From: Streptomyces sp. NBC_01723
Lineage (GTDB): Bacteria > Actinomycetota > Actinomycetes > Streptomycetales > Streptomycetaceae
NCBI RefSeq assembly: GCF_036246005.1
Contig: NZ_CP109171.1
Span: 7,490,001-7,554,000 of the forward strand
Direction of reading: 5' to 3'
DNA: 64,000 bases
The translations under genes were made by a program, and so were the position numbers. Positions 1 through 7,917 of the stretch are shown piece after piece. The notes under the pieces were generated by a model. It was not told the DNA's origin. It was given only the letters and a program-made list of their open reading frames with translations, and made no database searches. Positions within the stretch are counted from its first letter, which is position 1. Each line of letters opens with the position of its first letter.

Positions 1-133
1 TCGCCGTGCCCGGGTGTCCGTTCCCGACCTTCTGCACCGCATCGGCCGCCAGGACGCGGGCGGTGTCGACGGCACGCCGGTCGAGTTCGGTCCATGCGAA
101 GCGGTCCGCGCTGTCCACTGTCTGCGTGCTCAT
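1..133 (-). CDS. tkt: Transketolase, N-terminal fragment (gene runs off the left edge)
   Basis: Read leftward from an ATG at 133, the 44 visible codons contain TELDRRAVDTARVLAADAVQ followed by KVGNGHPGTA. This is the highly conserved N-terminus of bacterial transketolase, with the thiamine-diphosphate-site GHPG motif. The enzyme moves two-carbon ketol units between pentose-phosphate sugars in the cytoplasm. Only the first few percent of the gene is present, so integrity cannot be judged. It is transcribed away from the AraC-family gene at 290, and the two share an unusually AT-rich intergenic region with an inverted repeat. The call rests on motif recall; confidence is high because the block is so conserved. 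Confidence 0.88.
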   Translation of the reverse strand, partial: MSTQTVDSADRFAWTELDRRAVDTARVLAADAVQKVGNGHPGTA

Positions 134-182
134 CTTCAAGAAATCCTCGATCGGAGCGAGAGAACTGGCCTACGCGTTCAAA

Positions 183-203
183 CTTAAAAGTCTGACTTTT
201 GAG
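183..203. promoter_or_regulatory. AT-rich inverted repeat in the tkt/AraC divergent promoter region
   Basis: The arms CTTAAAAGT and ACTTTTGAG are separated by CTG. They are complementary at eight of nine positions, with a perfect 6-bp core on each side. Such an AT-rich palindrome stands out in this GC-rich DNA and lies between two divergent start codons (133 and 290). It is a candidate operator for the AraC-family regulator or another factor; binding is inference. Confidence 0.45.
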
Positions 204-289
204 AGGGAAGGTCGTCCTGTGCCAGCCTGTGGTGAAACTGGGACACGCCCCGGCCCCGGGGCGCACGGGCGGGACGGCACGAGAAGGAC

Positions 290-1210
290 ATGGCGGACGA
301 AAACAGCCAAGACGGCGGCGACGGCAGCGGCGGCGACGGGATCAGAACGTTTCCCTTCCCGGTCGATCTCAGCCTCCTCGGCGTCGGTATGCAGATCGGT
401 CCCATGGGCGCGGGCCGCACGTGGCACGCGCACGCCCCGCTGCACCGCGTCCACCGCATCGACTTCCACGTCGTCATGCTCTTCACCGGCGGCCCGGTCC
501 GGCACATGATCGACTTCACCGAGTACGAGGCCACGGCCGGCGATCTGCTGTGGATCCGGCCCGGACAGGTCCACCGCTTCTCGCCGGACAGCGAGTACCG
601 CGGAACCGTGCTGACCATGCAGCCCGGTTTCCTGCCGCGCGCCACCGTGGAGGCCACCGGCCTCTACCGCTACGACCTGCCCCCGCTGCTCCGCCCCGAC
701 GAGGCGCGGCTGGCCGGACTGACCGCCGCCCTCGGCCAACTGCGGCGCGAGTACGAGGACGCGACGACCCTGCCGCTCAGCCTGCACACCGCGGTGCTGC
801 GCCACACGCTCTCCGCGTTCCTGCTCCGCCTGGCCCATCTGGCCGTCAGCTCCGCCCGGGCGGCCCGCGAGGGGCGGGCGGACACGCCGTGGGACACGAC
901 CTTCACCCTGTTCCGCGAGGCGGTCGAGCGGGGCTTCGCCACCAATCACAGCGTCAGCGCCTACGCCGACGCGCTCGGTTACTCCCGCCGCACCCTGGTC
1001 CGCGCGGTGCGCGCCGCCACCGGCGAGACGCCCAAGGGGTTCATCGACAAGCGCGTGGTCCTGGAGGCCAGACGGCTCCTCGCCCACACCGAGATGCCGA
1101 TCGGCCGGGTCGGCGCGGCGGTCGGCTTCCCGGACGCGGCGAACTTCTCCAAGTTCTTCCAGCAGCACACCGACCAGACGCCGGCGGCCTTCCGCGCCGA
1201 GCTGCGCTGA
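290..1210 (+). CDS. AraC-family transcriptional regulator
   Basis: The 306-residue product has an N-terminal cupin-like sensing half (roughly residues 20-150, with WHAHAPLHR and GDLLWIRPGQVHRF). The C-terminal AraC double helix-turn-helix spans about residues 220-305; it includes YADALGYSRRTLVRAVRAAT, GFIDKRVVLEARRLL and VGAAVGFPDAANFSKFFQQH, then the usual TPAAFRAEL ending. The ATG at 290 follows GAGAAGG at good spacing. It is monocistronic, divergent from transketolase, and convergent with the GH16 gene, from which a strong hairpin separates it. The ligand is unknown. The His-rich N-terminus and AraC fold suggest a small-molecule sensor, possibly for sugars given its neighbours (inference). 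Confidence 0.85.
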   Translation: MADENSQDGGDGSGGDGIRTFPFPVDLSLLGVGMQIGPMGAGRTWHAHAPLHRVHRIDFHVVMLFTGGPVRHMIDFTEYEATAGDLLWIRPGQVHRFSPDSEYRGTVLTMQPGFLPRATVEATGLYRYDLPPLLRPDEARLAGLTAALGQLRREYEDATTLPLSLHTAVLRHTLSAFLLRLAHLAVSSARAAREGRADTPWDTTFTLFREAVERGFATNHSVSAYADALGYSRRTLVRAVRAATGETPKGFIDKRVVLEARRLLAHTEMPIGRVGAAVGFPDAANFSKFFQQHTDQTPAAFRAELR

Positions 1211-1233
1211 GCGGCCGGCCGGCGGACGCACGA

Positions 1234-1266
1234 CGAAGGGGCCCCACGGTGTGTGGAGCCCCTTCG
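1234..1266. terminator. Bidirectional rho-independent-type hairpin between AraC and GH16 genes
   Basis: The arms CGAAGGGGCCCCAC (1234-1247) and GTGGAGCCCCTTCG (1253-1266) pair at 13 of 14 positions around a 5-base loop. The hairpin lies between the convergent ends of the AraC gene (1210) and the GH16 gene (1305). There is no U-tract, as is common for actinomycete terminators. Confidence 0.7.
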
Positions 1267-1304
1267 CCCTCCTGCGGGGGGCTTGTGTCCGGGCCGCTCG
1301 CGGC

Positions 1305-2705
1305 TCAGCGGCCGAAGCTGAACCAGTTCACGTTCACGAAGTCGGCCGGCTGGCCGCTGGTGAACGTCAGATACACGTCGTGGGTGCCCGTCACCGAGCC
1401 GATGTTCGCCGGAACCGTGCGCCACGACTGCCAGCCGCCCGTGTTGCCCACGGCGAAGCTGCCGACCGGCGTACTGGTCCTGCTGTCCAGGCGCACCTCC
1501 ACCAGACCGCTGACACCGACCGGAGCGCCGCTCGCCACCCGGGCCTTGAACTGCGTGGCCGGTGTCGAACCGAAGTTCACGCCCTTGTACTGGACCCAGT
1601 CCCCGTTGGCGAGGGCACCGAGGTTGCGACCGCCGCCCGCGTCCGAACTGCCCTCGGTCATGGTGCCGGACTGGGCGTCGTACGACTCGGCCTCGACGGC
1701 GCTGTAGGCGTCGCGGCCGCCGCCGGACGGCGGGGGCGTGGTGCCGTCCCCGTCGGCCGACAGCACCTGGACGTAGTCCACGAGCATGGAGTGGCCGGGC
1801 TGGGTGCCGGCGTCCGGTCCGCCGCCGAAGGCGTCCGGGAAGCCGCCGCCCATCGCCACGTTGAGGATGATGAAGTAGCCGTGGTCGGTGGCGTTCGCCC
1901 ACGTCGTCGCGTCGACCTGGTTGGCGCGGACGGTGTGGAAGTTGTTGCCGTCGACGTAGAAGCGGATCTCCTCCACGCTCGTCGAGCGGTCCCACTCCAC
2001 CCGGTAGGTGTGGAAGGCCGCCTGGCAGGTGGCGCCGGGACAGGCGGTGCTGCCGCCGATGCCGCTGGTCTCGTTGCAGGGGCCGCCCGGCGAGGTGCCG
2101 CAGTGCATCGTGGACCAGACGGTGTTGAGGCCCTGGGTGTTCTCCAGGATGTCGATCTCGCCGACCGCGGGCCAGTTCCAGTAGTTGCCGCGGTAGGGGC
2201 CGCCCAGCATCCAGAACGCGGGCCAGTAGCCCTTGGCCGCGGCCCCGGTGACGTTCGGGACCTGGATACGGGCCTCCACCCGCAGCTTGCCGCCGGCCGG
2301 GGGTTCGAAGTCGGCCCGCCTGGTCTCGACGCGGCCCGAGGTCCAGTTGCCGGCGGCGTCGCGGCGCGGGGTGATGCGCAGGTTGCCGCCGCCGTCCAGC
2401 GAGACGTTGCTGGTGGACGACGTCATCGTCTCGATCTCGCCGGTGCCCCAGTTGGCGGGGCCGCCGGGGTACGAGGTGCCGGTCGCGTACTGCCAGTTGG
2501 AGGTGTTCACGCCGGAGCCGGCCGCGCCGTCGAAGTCGTCGGCGAAGACCTGGGTCCAGCCGGACGGGGGCGGCGGGACGGTGGCGTTCGCGGACGGGCC
2601 CGTCACCGCGGTCGCGGTCGCCGCGAGGGCGAGGGTGCCGACGACGGCCACCAGGGCCCGGCGCAGCGGCCGGCGTCCGGGCGGGTTGCCGGAGGTCTCT
2701 CTCAT
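1305..2705 (-). CDS. Secreted GH16 endo-beta-glucanase with C-terminal CBM6-like domain
   Basis: This 466-residue exported hydrolase has an Arg-rich signal peptide with likely cleavage after SANA (about residue 41). A GH16 jelly-roll domain spans about residues 45-305. The family catalytic signature is GEIDILEN, with Glu183, Asp185 and Glu188 as nucleophile, assisting residue and acid/base. The Gly/Ser/Pro linker GTTPPPSGGG leads to a CBM6-like module (about 335-466; VEAESYDAQSG, NGDWVQYKGVNFG). The family retains stereochemistry when cutting beta-1,3 or mixed beta-1,3/1,4-glucans; this one is most likely a laminarinase-type enzyme (inference). I chose the ATG at 2705 because a good signal peptide follows it. 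A perfect LacI-type operator lies 70 bp upstream. Confidence 0.88.
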   Translation of the reverse strand: MRETSGNPPGRRPLRRALVAVVGTLALAATATAVTGPSANATVPPPPSGWTQVFADDFDGAAGSGVNTSNWQYATGTSYPGGPANWGTGEIETMTSSTSNVSLDGGGNLRITPRRDAAGNWTSGRVETRRADFEPPAGGKLRVEARIQVPNVTGAAAKGYWPAFWMLGGPYRGNYWNWPAVGEIDILENTQGLNTVWSTMHCGTSPGGPCNETSGIGGSTACPGATCQAAFHTYRVEWDRSTSVEEIRFYVDGNNFHTVRANQVDATTWANATDHGYFIILNVAMGGGFPDAFGGGPDAGTQPGHSMLVDYVQVLSADGDGTTPPPSGGGRDAYSAVEAESYDAQSGTMTEGSSDAGGGRNLGALANGDWVQYKGVNFGSTPATQFKARVASGAPVGVSGLVEVRLDSRTSTPVGSFAVGNTGGWQSWRTVPANIGSVTGTHDVYLTFTSGQPADFVNVNWFSFGR

Positions 2706-2774
2706 GGGGGGTCGCCTCTCAGGTGCGGGAGTGGGAAGCGGTACGCCCCGAGCGCGCCCCCGGGGGCGGAAGGG

Positions 2775-2788
2775 TGAGAGCGCTCTCA
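2775..2788. promoter_or_regulatory. LacI-family operator upstream of the GH16 gene
   Basis: TGAGAGCGCTCTCA is a perfect 14-bp palindrome with the CGCT-type centre typical of LacI/GalR-family operators in Streptomyces; the CebR box TGGGAGCGCTCCCA is closely related. It sits about 70-83 bp upstream of the GH16 start, consistent with sugar-responsive repression. Which LacI protein binds is not shown. Confidence 0.7.
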
Positions 2789-2925
2789 GAGTGCGGCCAA
2801 TGTGCTCTCGGGCGCCGCCGTCGTCAAGAGGTGAAGCCGATAAAGTCCGTGCCGGGCGCGGGAGTTCAGCTCGTGAACGTCGCGAACCTCGCGAATGCGT
2901 GCAACCGCGCGGGGGCGCGTCCGGG

Positions 2926-3752
2926 TCACGAGGTGCGCGCGGGAGCCTCCGTGCCACGGCCCCCCGCCGCGGCTTCCGTTCGCCACCCCAGCGCCCGGGA
3001 GATCCCCCGCGCCGCCACCCGCACCGCCGGGACGAGCGTCGGCACCCGGGCACCGGCGTGCGGTACGACGACGGAGACGGCCGCGGTCACCTTCCCGTCC
3101 GGGCCGTACAGGGGAGCGGCCACCGACAGCGCGTCCTCGGTGACCTGACGGGCGCTCACCGCCGCGCCGGTACGCCGGACCTCCGCCAGCACCCGGCGCA
3201 GCAGCCCCGGGTCGGTGATCGTGTACGGCGTGAAGGAGGCGAGCGGTCCCGCGCGGTACGCCTCCTGGAAATCCGGTTCGCCGTGCGCGAGCAGGGCGAG
3301 CCCGACCCCGGTGGCGTGCAGCGGCCGGCGGGCGCCGACGCGGATGCGCACGCCGACCGACGAACGGCCGGCCGGCCACTCGATGTAGACGACCTCGCCG
3401 CCGTCCCGCACCGCCAGCTGCACGTTCTCGTGCGTCGCCTCGTACAGGTCCTACAGGTACCGCAGCGCGACCTGCCGCAGCGCGAGGCCGCGCGGGGCGA
3501 GCGCGGCGACCTCCCACAGCCGCAGGCCCACGTGGTAGACGCCCGACGCGTCCTGCTCCAGCGCGCCCCACCGGGTCAGGGCGCGTACCAGCCGGTGCGC
3601 GGTGGTCGGACTCAGCCCGGCCCGGCGGCTGATCTCGGTCAGGGACAGCGCCGGGTGCTCGTGATCGAAGGCGGCGAGCACGGAGAGCAGCCGTTCGAGC
3701 GCGGTGGGGTGTGCGCGCCCGGGCGGGGCCGGGAGCCGGGGAGGGCGTTCAT
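2926..3752 (-). pseudogene. IclR-family regulator, broken by an in-frame TAG and an apparent early frameshift
   Basis: Both halves of an IclR protein are present. The N-terminal winged helix includes ALERLLSVLAAF and LTEISRRAGLSPTTAHRLVR. The C-terminal effector domain includes DLYEATHENVQLAVRDG and ends near RVAARGISRALGW. They are in the same frame but separated by a TAG at 3451-3453, exactly where relatives have GAG (YLEDLYEATHENVQLAV), so one G-to-T change explains it. The best start is the ATG at 3752, preceded by GGAGGA, but it is out of frame with the helix-turn-helix. Removing one AC from CACAC (minus strand, about 3709-3713) would give GAHPTALERL in frame. A GTG at 3888 opens the HTH frame but adds an implausible Pro/Arg-rich leader. 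Gene decay or sequencing error are both possible. Confidence 0.8.
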
Positions 3753-3767
3753 GGCCGGACGTCCTCC

Positions 3768-3804
3768 GGAGGGGAGGGGAAGGGGGAGGGGGAGGGGCGC
3801 GGGG
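3768..3804 (+). repeat. G-rich polypurine tract with G-quadruplex potential
   Basis: Five G-runs of four or five, separated by one or two A residues (GGGGAGGGGAAGGGGG and on), then a further GGGG after CGC. It lies just upstream of the broken IclR start. The rest of the 224-bp gap up to 3976 shows no gene or other recognisable element. Confidence 0.6.
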
Positions 3805-3976
3805 CCGAGCGTACGGGGCCCGCCGGGGGCGGGACAGGCCCCGGCGGCGTATCGACTCCAACGGTGCGCCCGCGAGGGAGGGCGGCACCCGTGGTCGACT
3901 CGGTGAACGTCCTCCACCGCCTCGTCGACGGCCGCACCCCGGTCCACGCGAGGCCGGCGTACCCGAGGCAGGCCGC

Positions 3977-5140
3977 CTACGCCGGGGCCCCCGCGGCCGG
4001 GTCCGGTGCGGAGACGTCCAGCGGGTGGGCGGACCGCGCCGCGAGCGGGACCGGTGCCACCGGGGCGGGCGCCTGGACCGGCCCGGCGGCGAGGTCCGTG
4101 CGCTGCTGGGGCAGCGACACCGGCCGCAGTGGACGCGGGCCGGACACCACCGAGTAGTCCTGGCCGAGGAACGGCGGCTCCAGCTCGCCCGGGTCGTCGC
4201 CCAGGGCCAGCCGGACGGCCGCCCACGGCACGTTGACCCCGCACAGCGCCAGCTGGTGCAGCCCGCCGGCCGGTCGGGTGTTGACGTCCATCAGGACCGG
4301 CCGGTCCCCGTACATCCGGAACTGCACGTTGGACAGGTGGTGCAGCCCGAAGGCCTCCGCGATCCGCCGGGCCGGCGCCAGCCACTGCTCGTGGAGCGTG
4401 AACCCGCGGCGGCGGCCGTTCTTGGTCCGGCCCACCGCCAGCCGCACCCGGTTGTCGGGGCCGGTGAGGCAGTCCACCGACACCTCCGGCTGTTCGAGCC
4501 GTGGCATCACCAGCCAGTCGACCGGTTCCTCGGCCGCCCGCAGCGCCTCGACGACCAGTGGCAGCGGAACGGACGGGCTCGGGAACCCGTTCAGGTGCGC
4601 GAGGGAGAAGGAGTCCCGGGTGACCATCCGGAAGCCCACGCCGCCCGCGCCGGAGGCCGGCTTGAAGCACGCCCGGTGACCGTGCGCCTCCAGCTCCTCC
4701 ACCGCGAGGACGAGTTCGTCGGCCGTGCGGACCCGCCACCACGGCGGCACCGGCACGCCGATCGCGCGCACCGCCTCGTAGGCGATCACCTTGTCCTGGA
4801 AGACCGCCACCGCCTCCGGGGGCGGCGCGAGCAGCGCCGTACCGGCCGCCTCGAACTCGGCGCGGTGGGCCACGATCGCGGACTGATGCAGCCGGGGCAC
4901 GAACACGTCGATGCCGCGTCGCGCGCACTGGTCCAGGGCGTACTCGACGTAGCCGGCCGGGGACAGACCCTCCGGCTCCAGATCGGCGGTGTCCGCGGCG
5001 GCCAGCACCGGGGAGTCCGGGTCGCCGTGCGTGGCGTGGATCTCGACGGCCCGGTCGGCGGGATTTCTGCGCAGCTGATCCATGAAGAAGACGTTCTCCG
5101 CGTACGTACGGTTGAGCCAGACGCGTACGGGAGAAACCAT
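3977..5140 (-). CDS. ATP-grasp domain protein (carboxylate-amine/thiol ligase type)
   Basis: The 387-residue cytoplasmic protein has ATP-grasp features. FQDKVIAYEAVRAIGVPVP (about 120-140) is the pre-ATP lysine segment, HRACFKPASGAGGVGF (about 160-175) is the glycine-rich ATP loop, and NVQFRMYGDRPVLMDVNTRP (about 285-305) carries the Mg-binding D-x-N. The last 50 residues are Pro/Ala-rich and probably disordered. Family members join a carboxylate to an amine, thiol or similar using ATP; the substrate cannot be read from sequence. Of the upstream starts, the ATG at 5140 (MVSPVRVWLNRTY) was chosen because homology-like sequence starts there and GAAAGGCGG precedes it. It is divergent from the metallophosphoesterase/PPTase pair. 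Confidence 0.78.
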   Translation of the reverse strand: MVSPVRVWLNRTYAENVFFMDQLRRNPADRAVEIHATHGDPDSPVLAAADTADLEPEGLSPAGYVEYALDQCARRGIDVFVPRLHQSAIVAHRAEFEAAGTALLAPPPEAVAVFQDKVIAYEAVRAIGVPVPPWWRVRTADELVLAVEELEAHGHRACFKPASGAGGVGFRMVTRDSFSLAHLNGFPSPSVPLPLVVEALRAAEEPVDWLVMPRLEQPEVSVDCLTGPDNRVRLAVGRTKNGRRRGFTLHEQWLAPARRIAEAFGLHHLSNVQFRMYGDRPVLMDVNTRPAGGLHQLALCGVNVPWAAVRLALGDDPGELEPPFLGQDYSVVSGPRPLRPVSLPQQRTDLAAGPVQAPAPVAPVPLAARSAHPLDVSAPDPAAGAPA

Positions 5141-5391
5141 GCAAGCCGCCTTTCGGGGTTCGCGGGCAGGGCGAAGCGGGCCGTGCCCGGCCAGGGGGTT
5201 GGAGGGACACCAGGGCCGCTCTGTGTGAAGGGAGAGTCGTGGCGGTGGTGTTGGGGCGATCATAGGGGTACCCGCGCCCCCGAGCGCAACGAGCGTCACG
5301 CGGATGCTCCGGGCCGGGGCGGGCCGCTCTTGTGACGGGGTGGGGGATGTGATCTCGTGTCGTGGAAACGCGCACGCCGAAGGGGTGGGGG

Positions 5392-6261
5392 ATGACGTCG
5401 ACGTCCGGTGGCCGGGGGCAGCTGTGGGCCATCAGCGACCTGCACGTCGGATACGCGGAGAACCGGGCGCTGGTCGAGAAGATGCGGCCCGGCTCCGACG
5501 ACGACTGGCTCCTGGTCGCCGGTGACGTCGCGGAGACCGTCGCCGACATCCGCTGGGCCCTCGGCATCCTCGCGGACCGCTTCCGCCGGGTCGTCTGGGC
5601 CCCCGGCAACCACGAACTGTGGACGCATCCCAAGGACCCGGTCACCCTGCGCGGCGTCGCGCGCTACGAGCACCTGGTCGAGGTCTGCCGTGAGCTGGGA
5701 GTGACCACACCCGAAGACCCCTACCCGGTGTGGGAGGGGGCGGGCGGCCCGGCGGTCGTCGCACCGCTCTTCCTGCTCTACGACTACTCGTTCCTGCCCG
5801 ACGGATGCGCCACGATGGACGAGGGGCTGGCGTACGCGCACGGCACCGGCGTGGTCTGCAACGACGAGTTCCTGCTGCACCCCGACCCGTACCCGAGCCG
5901 CGAGGCCTGGTGCCGGGCGCGGGTCGCGGACACCGAGCGCAGACTGGCCGCGCTCCCGGCGGAACTGCCGACGGTGCTCGTCAACCACTACCCCCTGGAC
6001 CGTCACCCCACCGAGGTCCTGTGGTACCCCGAGTTCGCCATGTGGTGCGGCACCGGCCGGACCGCCGACTGGCACCGCAGGTTCCGGGTCGCCACCATGG
6101 TCTACGGGCACCTGCACATCCCGCGGACCACCTGGCACGAGGGCGTCCGCTTCGAGGAGGTCTCGGTGGGCTATCCGCGCGAGTGGCGGGGGCGGACCGG
6201 TCCGCCGGGGCAACTGCGCCGCATCCTGCCGTCGCCGGCGTCCGAGGAGGTGTCCCCTTGA
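5392..6261 (+). CDS. Calcineurin-like metallophosphoesterase
   Basis: This 289-residue protein has all the dinuclear-metal motifs of the calcineurin-like phosphoesterase fold in order: SDLHVGY (D-x-H), VAGDVAE (GD), APGNHELW (GNHE), VNHYPLDRHP and VYGHLHIP (GHLH). These residues hold two metals for phosphoester hydrolysis; the substrate is unknown. The ATG at 5392 is preceded by GAAGGGGTGGGG; a GTG at 5362 would add ten residues. The stop overlaps the TTG start of the phosphopantetheinyl transferase by four bases, so the two are translationally coupled. This suggests a joint role in carrier-protein maturation or turnover (inference). Confidence 0.85.
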   Translation: MTSTSGGRGQLWAISDLHVGYAENRALVEKMRPGSDDDWLLVAGDVAETVADIRWALGILADRFRRVVWAPGNHELWTHPKDPVTLRGVARYEHLVEVCRELGVTTPEDPYPVWEGAGGPAVVAPLFLLYDYSFLPDGCATMDEGLAYAHGTGVVCNDEFLLHPDPYPSREAWCRARVADTERRLAALPAELPTVLVNHYPLDRHPTEVLWYPEFAMWCGTGRTADWHRRFRVATMVYGHLHIPRTTWHEGVRFEEVSVGYPREWRGRTGPPGQLRRILPSPASEEVSP

Positions 6262-6950
6262 CCGCTCCCCTGATCGAGGAACTGCTGCCCGACACGGTCG
6301 TGGTCGTGGAGGCGCGCGGCCTCGACGACACCGGGCACCTCCCGCTCCACCCGGAGGAGGAGCCGCTGATCGCACGGGCGGTCGCCAAGCGGCGGCGTGA
6401 GTACACCGTGGTCCGGTCCTGCGCGCGCCGGGCCATGGAGAAGCTCGGCGTGCCCCCGCAGCCCGTGCTGACCGGGGAACGCGGTGCGCCGCGCTGGCCG
6501 GCCGGGCTGACCGGGAGCATGACCCACTGCGACGGCTACTGCGCGGCCGCCCTGGTACGCCGCACCGACCTGGCCTCCCTCGGCATCGACGCCGAACCCG
6601 ACGGGCCCCTCCCGGAGGGCGTCCTGGCGAGCGTGGCGCTGCCCGCCGAGGTGGAACGGCTGCGGCTGCTGGCCGAGCGACGGCCCGGTATCCACTGGGA
6701 ACGGCTGCTGTTCAGCGCCAAGGAGTCCGTCTACAAGGCGTGGTTCCCCCTCACCGGGCGGTGGCTGGACTTCTCGGAGGCGGACATCGAGCTGACGGTG
6801 GACCCGGTCGATCCGCGCCGCGGCACCCTGCGCGCCGCCCTCCTCGTGCCCGGCCCGACCGTGGGCGGGCGGCGCGTGACCCACTTCGACGGCCGCTGGA
6901 ACGCCCGCGACGGCCTGGTCGCCTCGGCGGTCACGGTGCCGCACGCCTGA
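6258..6950 (+). CDS. Sfp/EntD-type 4'-phosphopantetheinyl transferase
   Basis: The 230-residue enzyme moves the phosphopantetheine arm of CoA onto the serine of acyl or peptidyl carrier proteins of secondary metabolism. Signature motifs are visible: the basic segment AKRRREYTVVRSCARRAME, the Mg-binding GIDAEP (Asp111, Glu113), and HWERLLFSAKESVYKAWFP (Lys155, Glu156), the W/F-KE-x-x-x-K block. Length is typical of the short Sfp-type class used for polyketide and nonribosomal peptide synthases. The TTG start at 6258 was chosen because GAGGAGGT sits five bases upstream and TTGA overlaps the stop of the phosphoesterase gene. It converges with a small hypothetical gene seven bases away. Confidence 0.88.
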   Translation: MTAPLIEELLPDTVVVVEARGLDDTGHLPLHPEEEPLIARAVAKRRREYTVVRSCARRAMEKLGVPPQPVLTGERGAPRWPAGLTGSMTHCDGYCAAALVRRTDLASLGIDAEPDGPLPEGVLASVALPAEVERLRLLAERRPGIHWERLLFSAKESVYKAWFPLTGRWLDFSEADIELTVDPVDPRRGTLRAALLVPGPTVGGRRVTHFDGRWNARDGLVASAVTVPHA

Positions 6951-6957
6951 GGAGGCG

Positions 6958-7197
6958 TCAGGGGTGGGGGTGCCGGCTTCGCAGCAGCCGGAAGAACTCC
7001 TCCTCGTTCCCCGTGAGGCCCGCCGCCTCCAGGGCCCGGTCCGCCTCGGCGAGTACCGAGGGCGGGACGATCGGCGGGCGGGCGGTGCCGGGCGGTCCCG
7101 ACGCGGTGTCGAAGCCGGCCCGCACCGTGTGCAGAAGGCGCAGATAGGCCTGCACGGCGGCGCGCTCGTGGTCGGTCAGTACGGTGGCGGTGGTCAT
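6958..7197 (-). CDS. Small conserved-type hypothetical protein (79 aa)
   Basis: The ATG at 7197 opens MTTATVLTDHERAAVQAYLR and continues through LLHTVRAGFDTASG to the end NEEEFFRLLRSRHPHP. The product is acidic/amphipathic with at least three predicted helices, no signal peptide and no transmembrane segment. It shows normal Streptomyces codon bias and fills the gap between the PPTase and the HExxH peptidase gene. I do not recognise the family. It lies downstream of the peptidase and XRE genes on the same strand, with a 137-bp gap, so could share their transcript. Confidence 0.6.
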   Translation of the reverse strand: MTTATVLTDHERAAVQAYLRLLHTVRAGFDTASGPPGTARPPIVPPSVLAEADRALEAAGLTGNEEEFFRLLRSRHPHP

Positions 7198-7334
7198 CGC
7201 CCGGCTCTCCCCACAACGACGTCGGCGGTCAGTGCCCCCGCACGGCGGTGGCACCCTTCCAGCTTGCCGTCCACCACTGACAATCCCGTCGAACCGCGCC
7301 CCGCGCACCGGCCGTGACCGCCCGCCGGGTGCCG

Positions 7335-7910
7335 TCAGCCCAGGTAGCCGAGCGACGCGCCGATCCGCCCCGCCAGGTGGTCCCGCTGCACCGGACCGCG
7401 CAGCGCCGAACCCGCGAGCCACGTCCGGCACTTGCTGGCCAGCAGCAGACCGAAGGCCTCCGCCTCCTTCTCCTCGGCGAGGTCGAAGCGGGAGCGGGCG
7501 GCCACCGCGCGAACGGTGACCCGCAGCGCCTCCTCGTCCCGGTCCGCGCCGTCCCCGTCCAGCAGCCGGGCCGCCACCGTGGCGCCCTCGACGTGGTGGC
7601 CGCGGTGCCCGGCCTTCATGTGCCACAGCTCGTGCCCGAGGATCACCAACTGGTGTTCCGGAGCGGTGCGTTCCTCGACGACGACCAGGTCCCGGTCGGC
7701 CATGTCGAGCCACAGTCCGCTGGCGGTCCCGGGGGGAAAGGCGGCCATGCGGAACACCACGGGACGGCCCCGTCGGCGGCTCATCGCCTCGCACAGGGCC
7801 GCGTACAGCTCGGTGGGCCGTGCCGGTGCGGGAAGGGCCAGCTCCTCGACCAGTTCGCCGCACAGGCGGCGCATCTCCTTGCCGATGCCCACGGTTCTCC
7901 CCACGCTCAC
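7335..7910 (-). CDS. ImmA/IrrE-like HExxH metallopeptidase
   Basis: The 191-residue protein has the zinc-binding sequence VILGHELWHMKAGH (HExxH near residue 93), with a downstream helix EEKEAEAFGLLLAS that supplies the third acidic ligand, as in ImmA/IrrE peptidases. Such proteins often cleave a partner XRE repressor in response to stress. Here the partner is adjacent: the XRE gene ends eight bases upstream of this GTG start (7910), so the two form an operon. The N-terminus (VGIGKEMRRLCGELVEELALP) resembles known toxin-like members annotated in Streptomyces. Cleavage of the neighbouring regulator is inference from family and gene order. Confidence 0.78.
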   Translation of the reverse strand: MSVGRTVGIGKEMRRLCGELVEELALPAPARPTELYAALCEAMSRRRGRPVVFRMAAFPPGTASGLWLDMADRDLVVVEERTAPEHQLVILGHELWHMKAGHRGHHVEGATVAARLLDGDGADRDEEALRVTVRAVAARSRFDLAEEKEAEAFGLLLASKCRTWLAGSALRGPVQRDHLAGRIGASLGYLG

Positions 7911-7917
7911 GACAGGC

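Noticed and set aside
3451..3453. TAG in the IclR gene as programmed read-through or a non-standard amino acid
   Set aside because: No pyrrolysine genes or read-through context are visible, and a single base change from GAG explains it.
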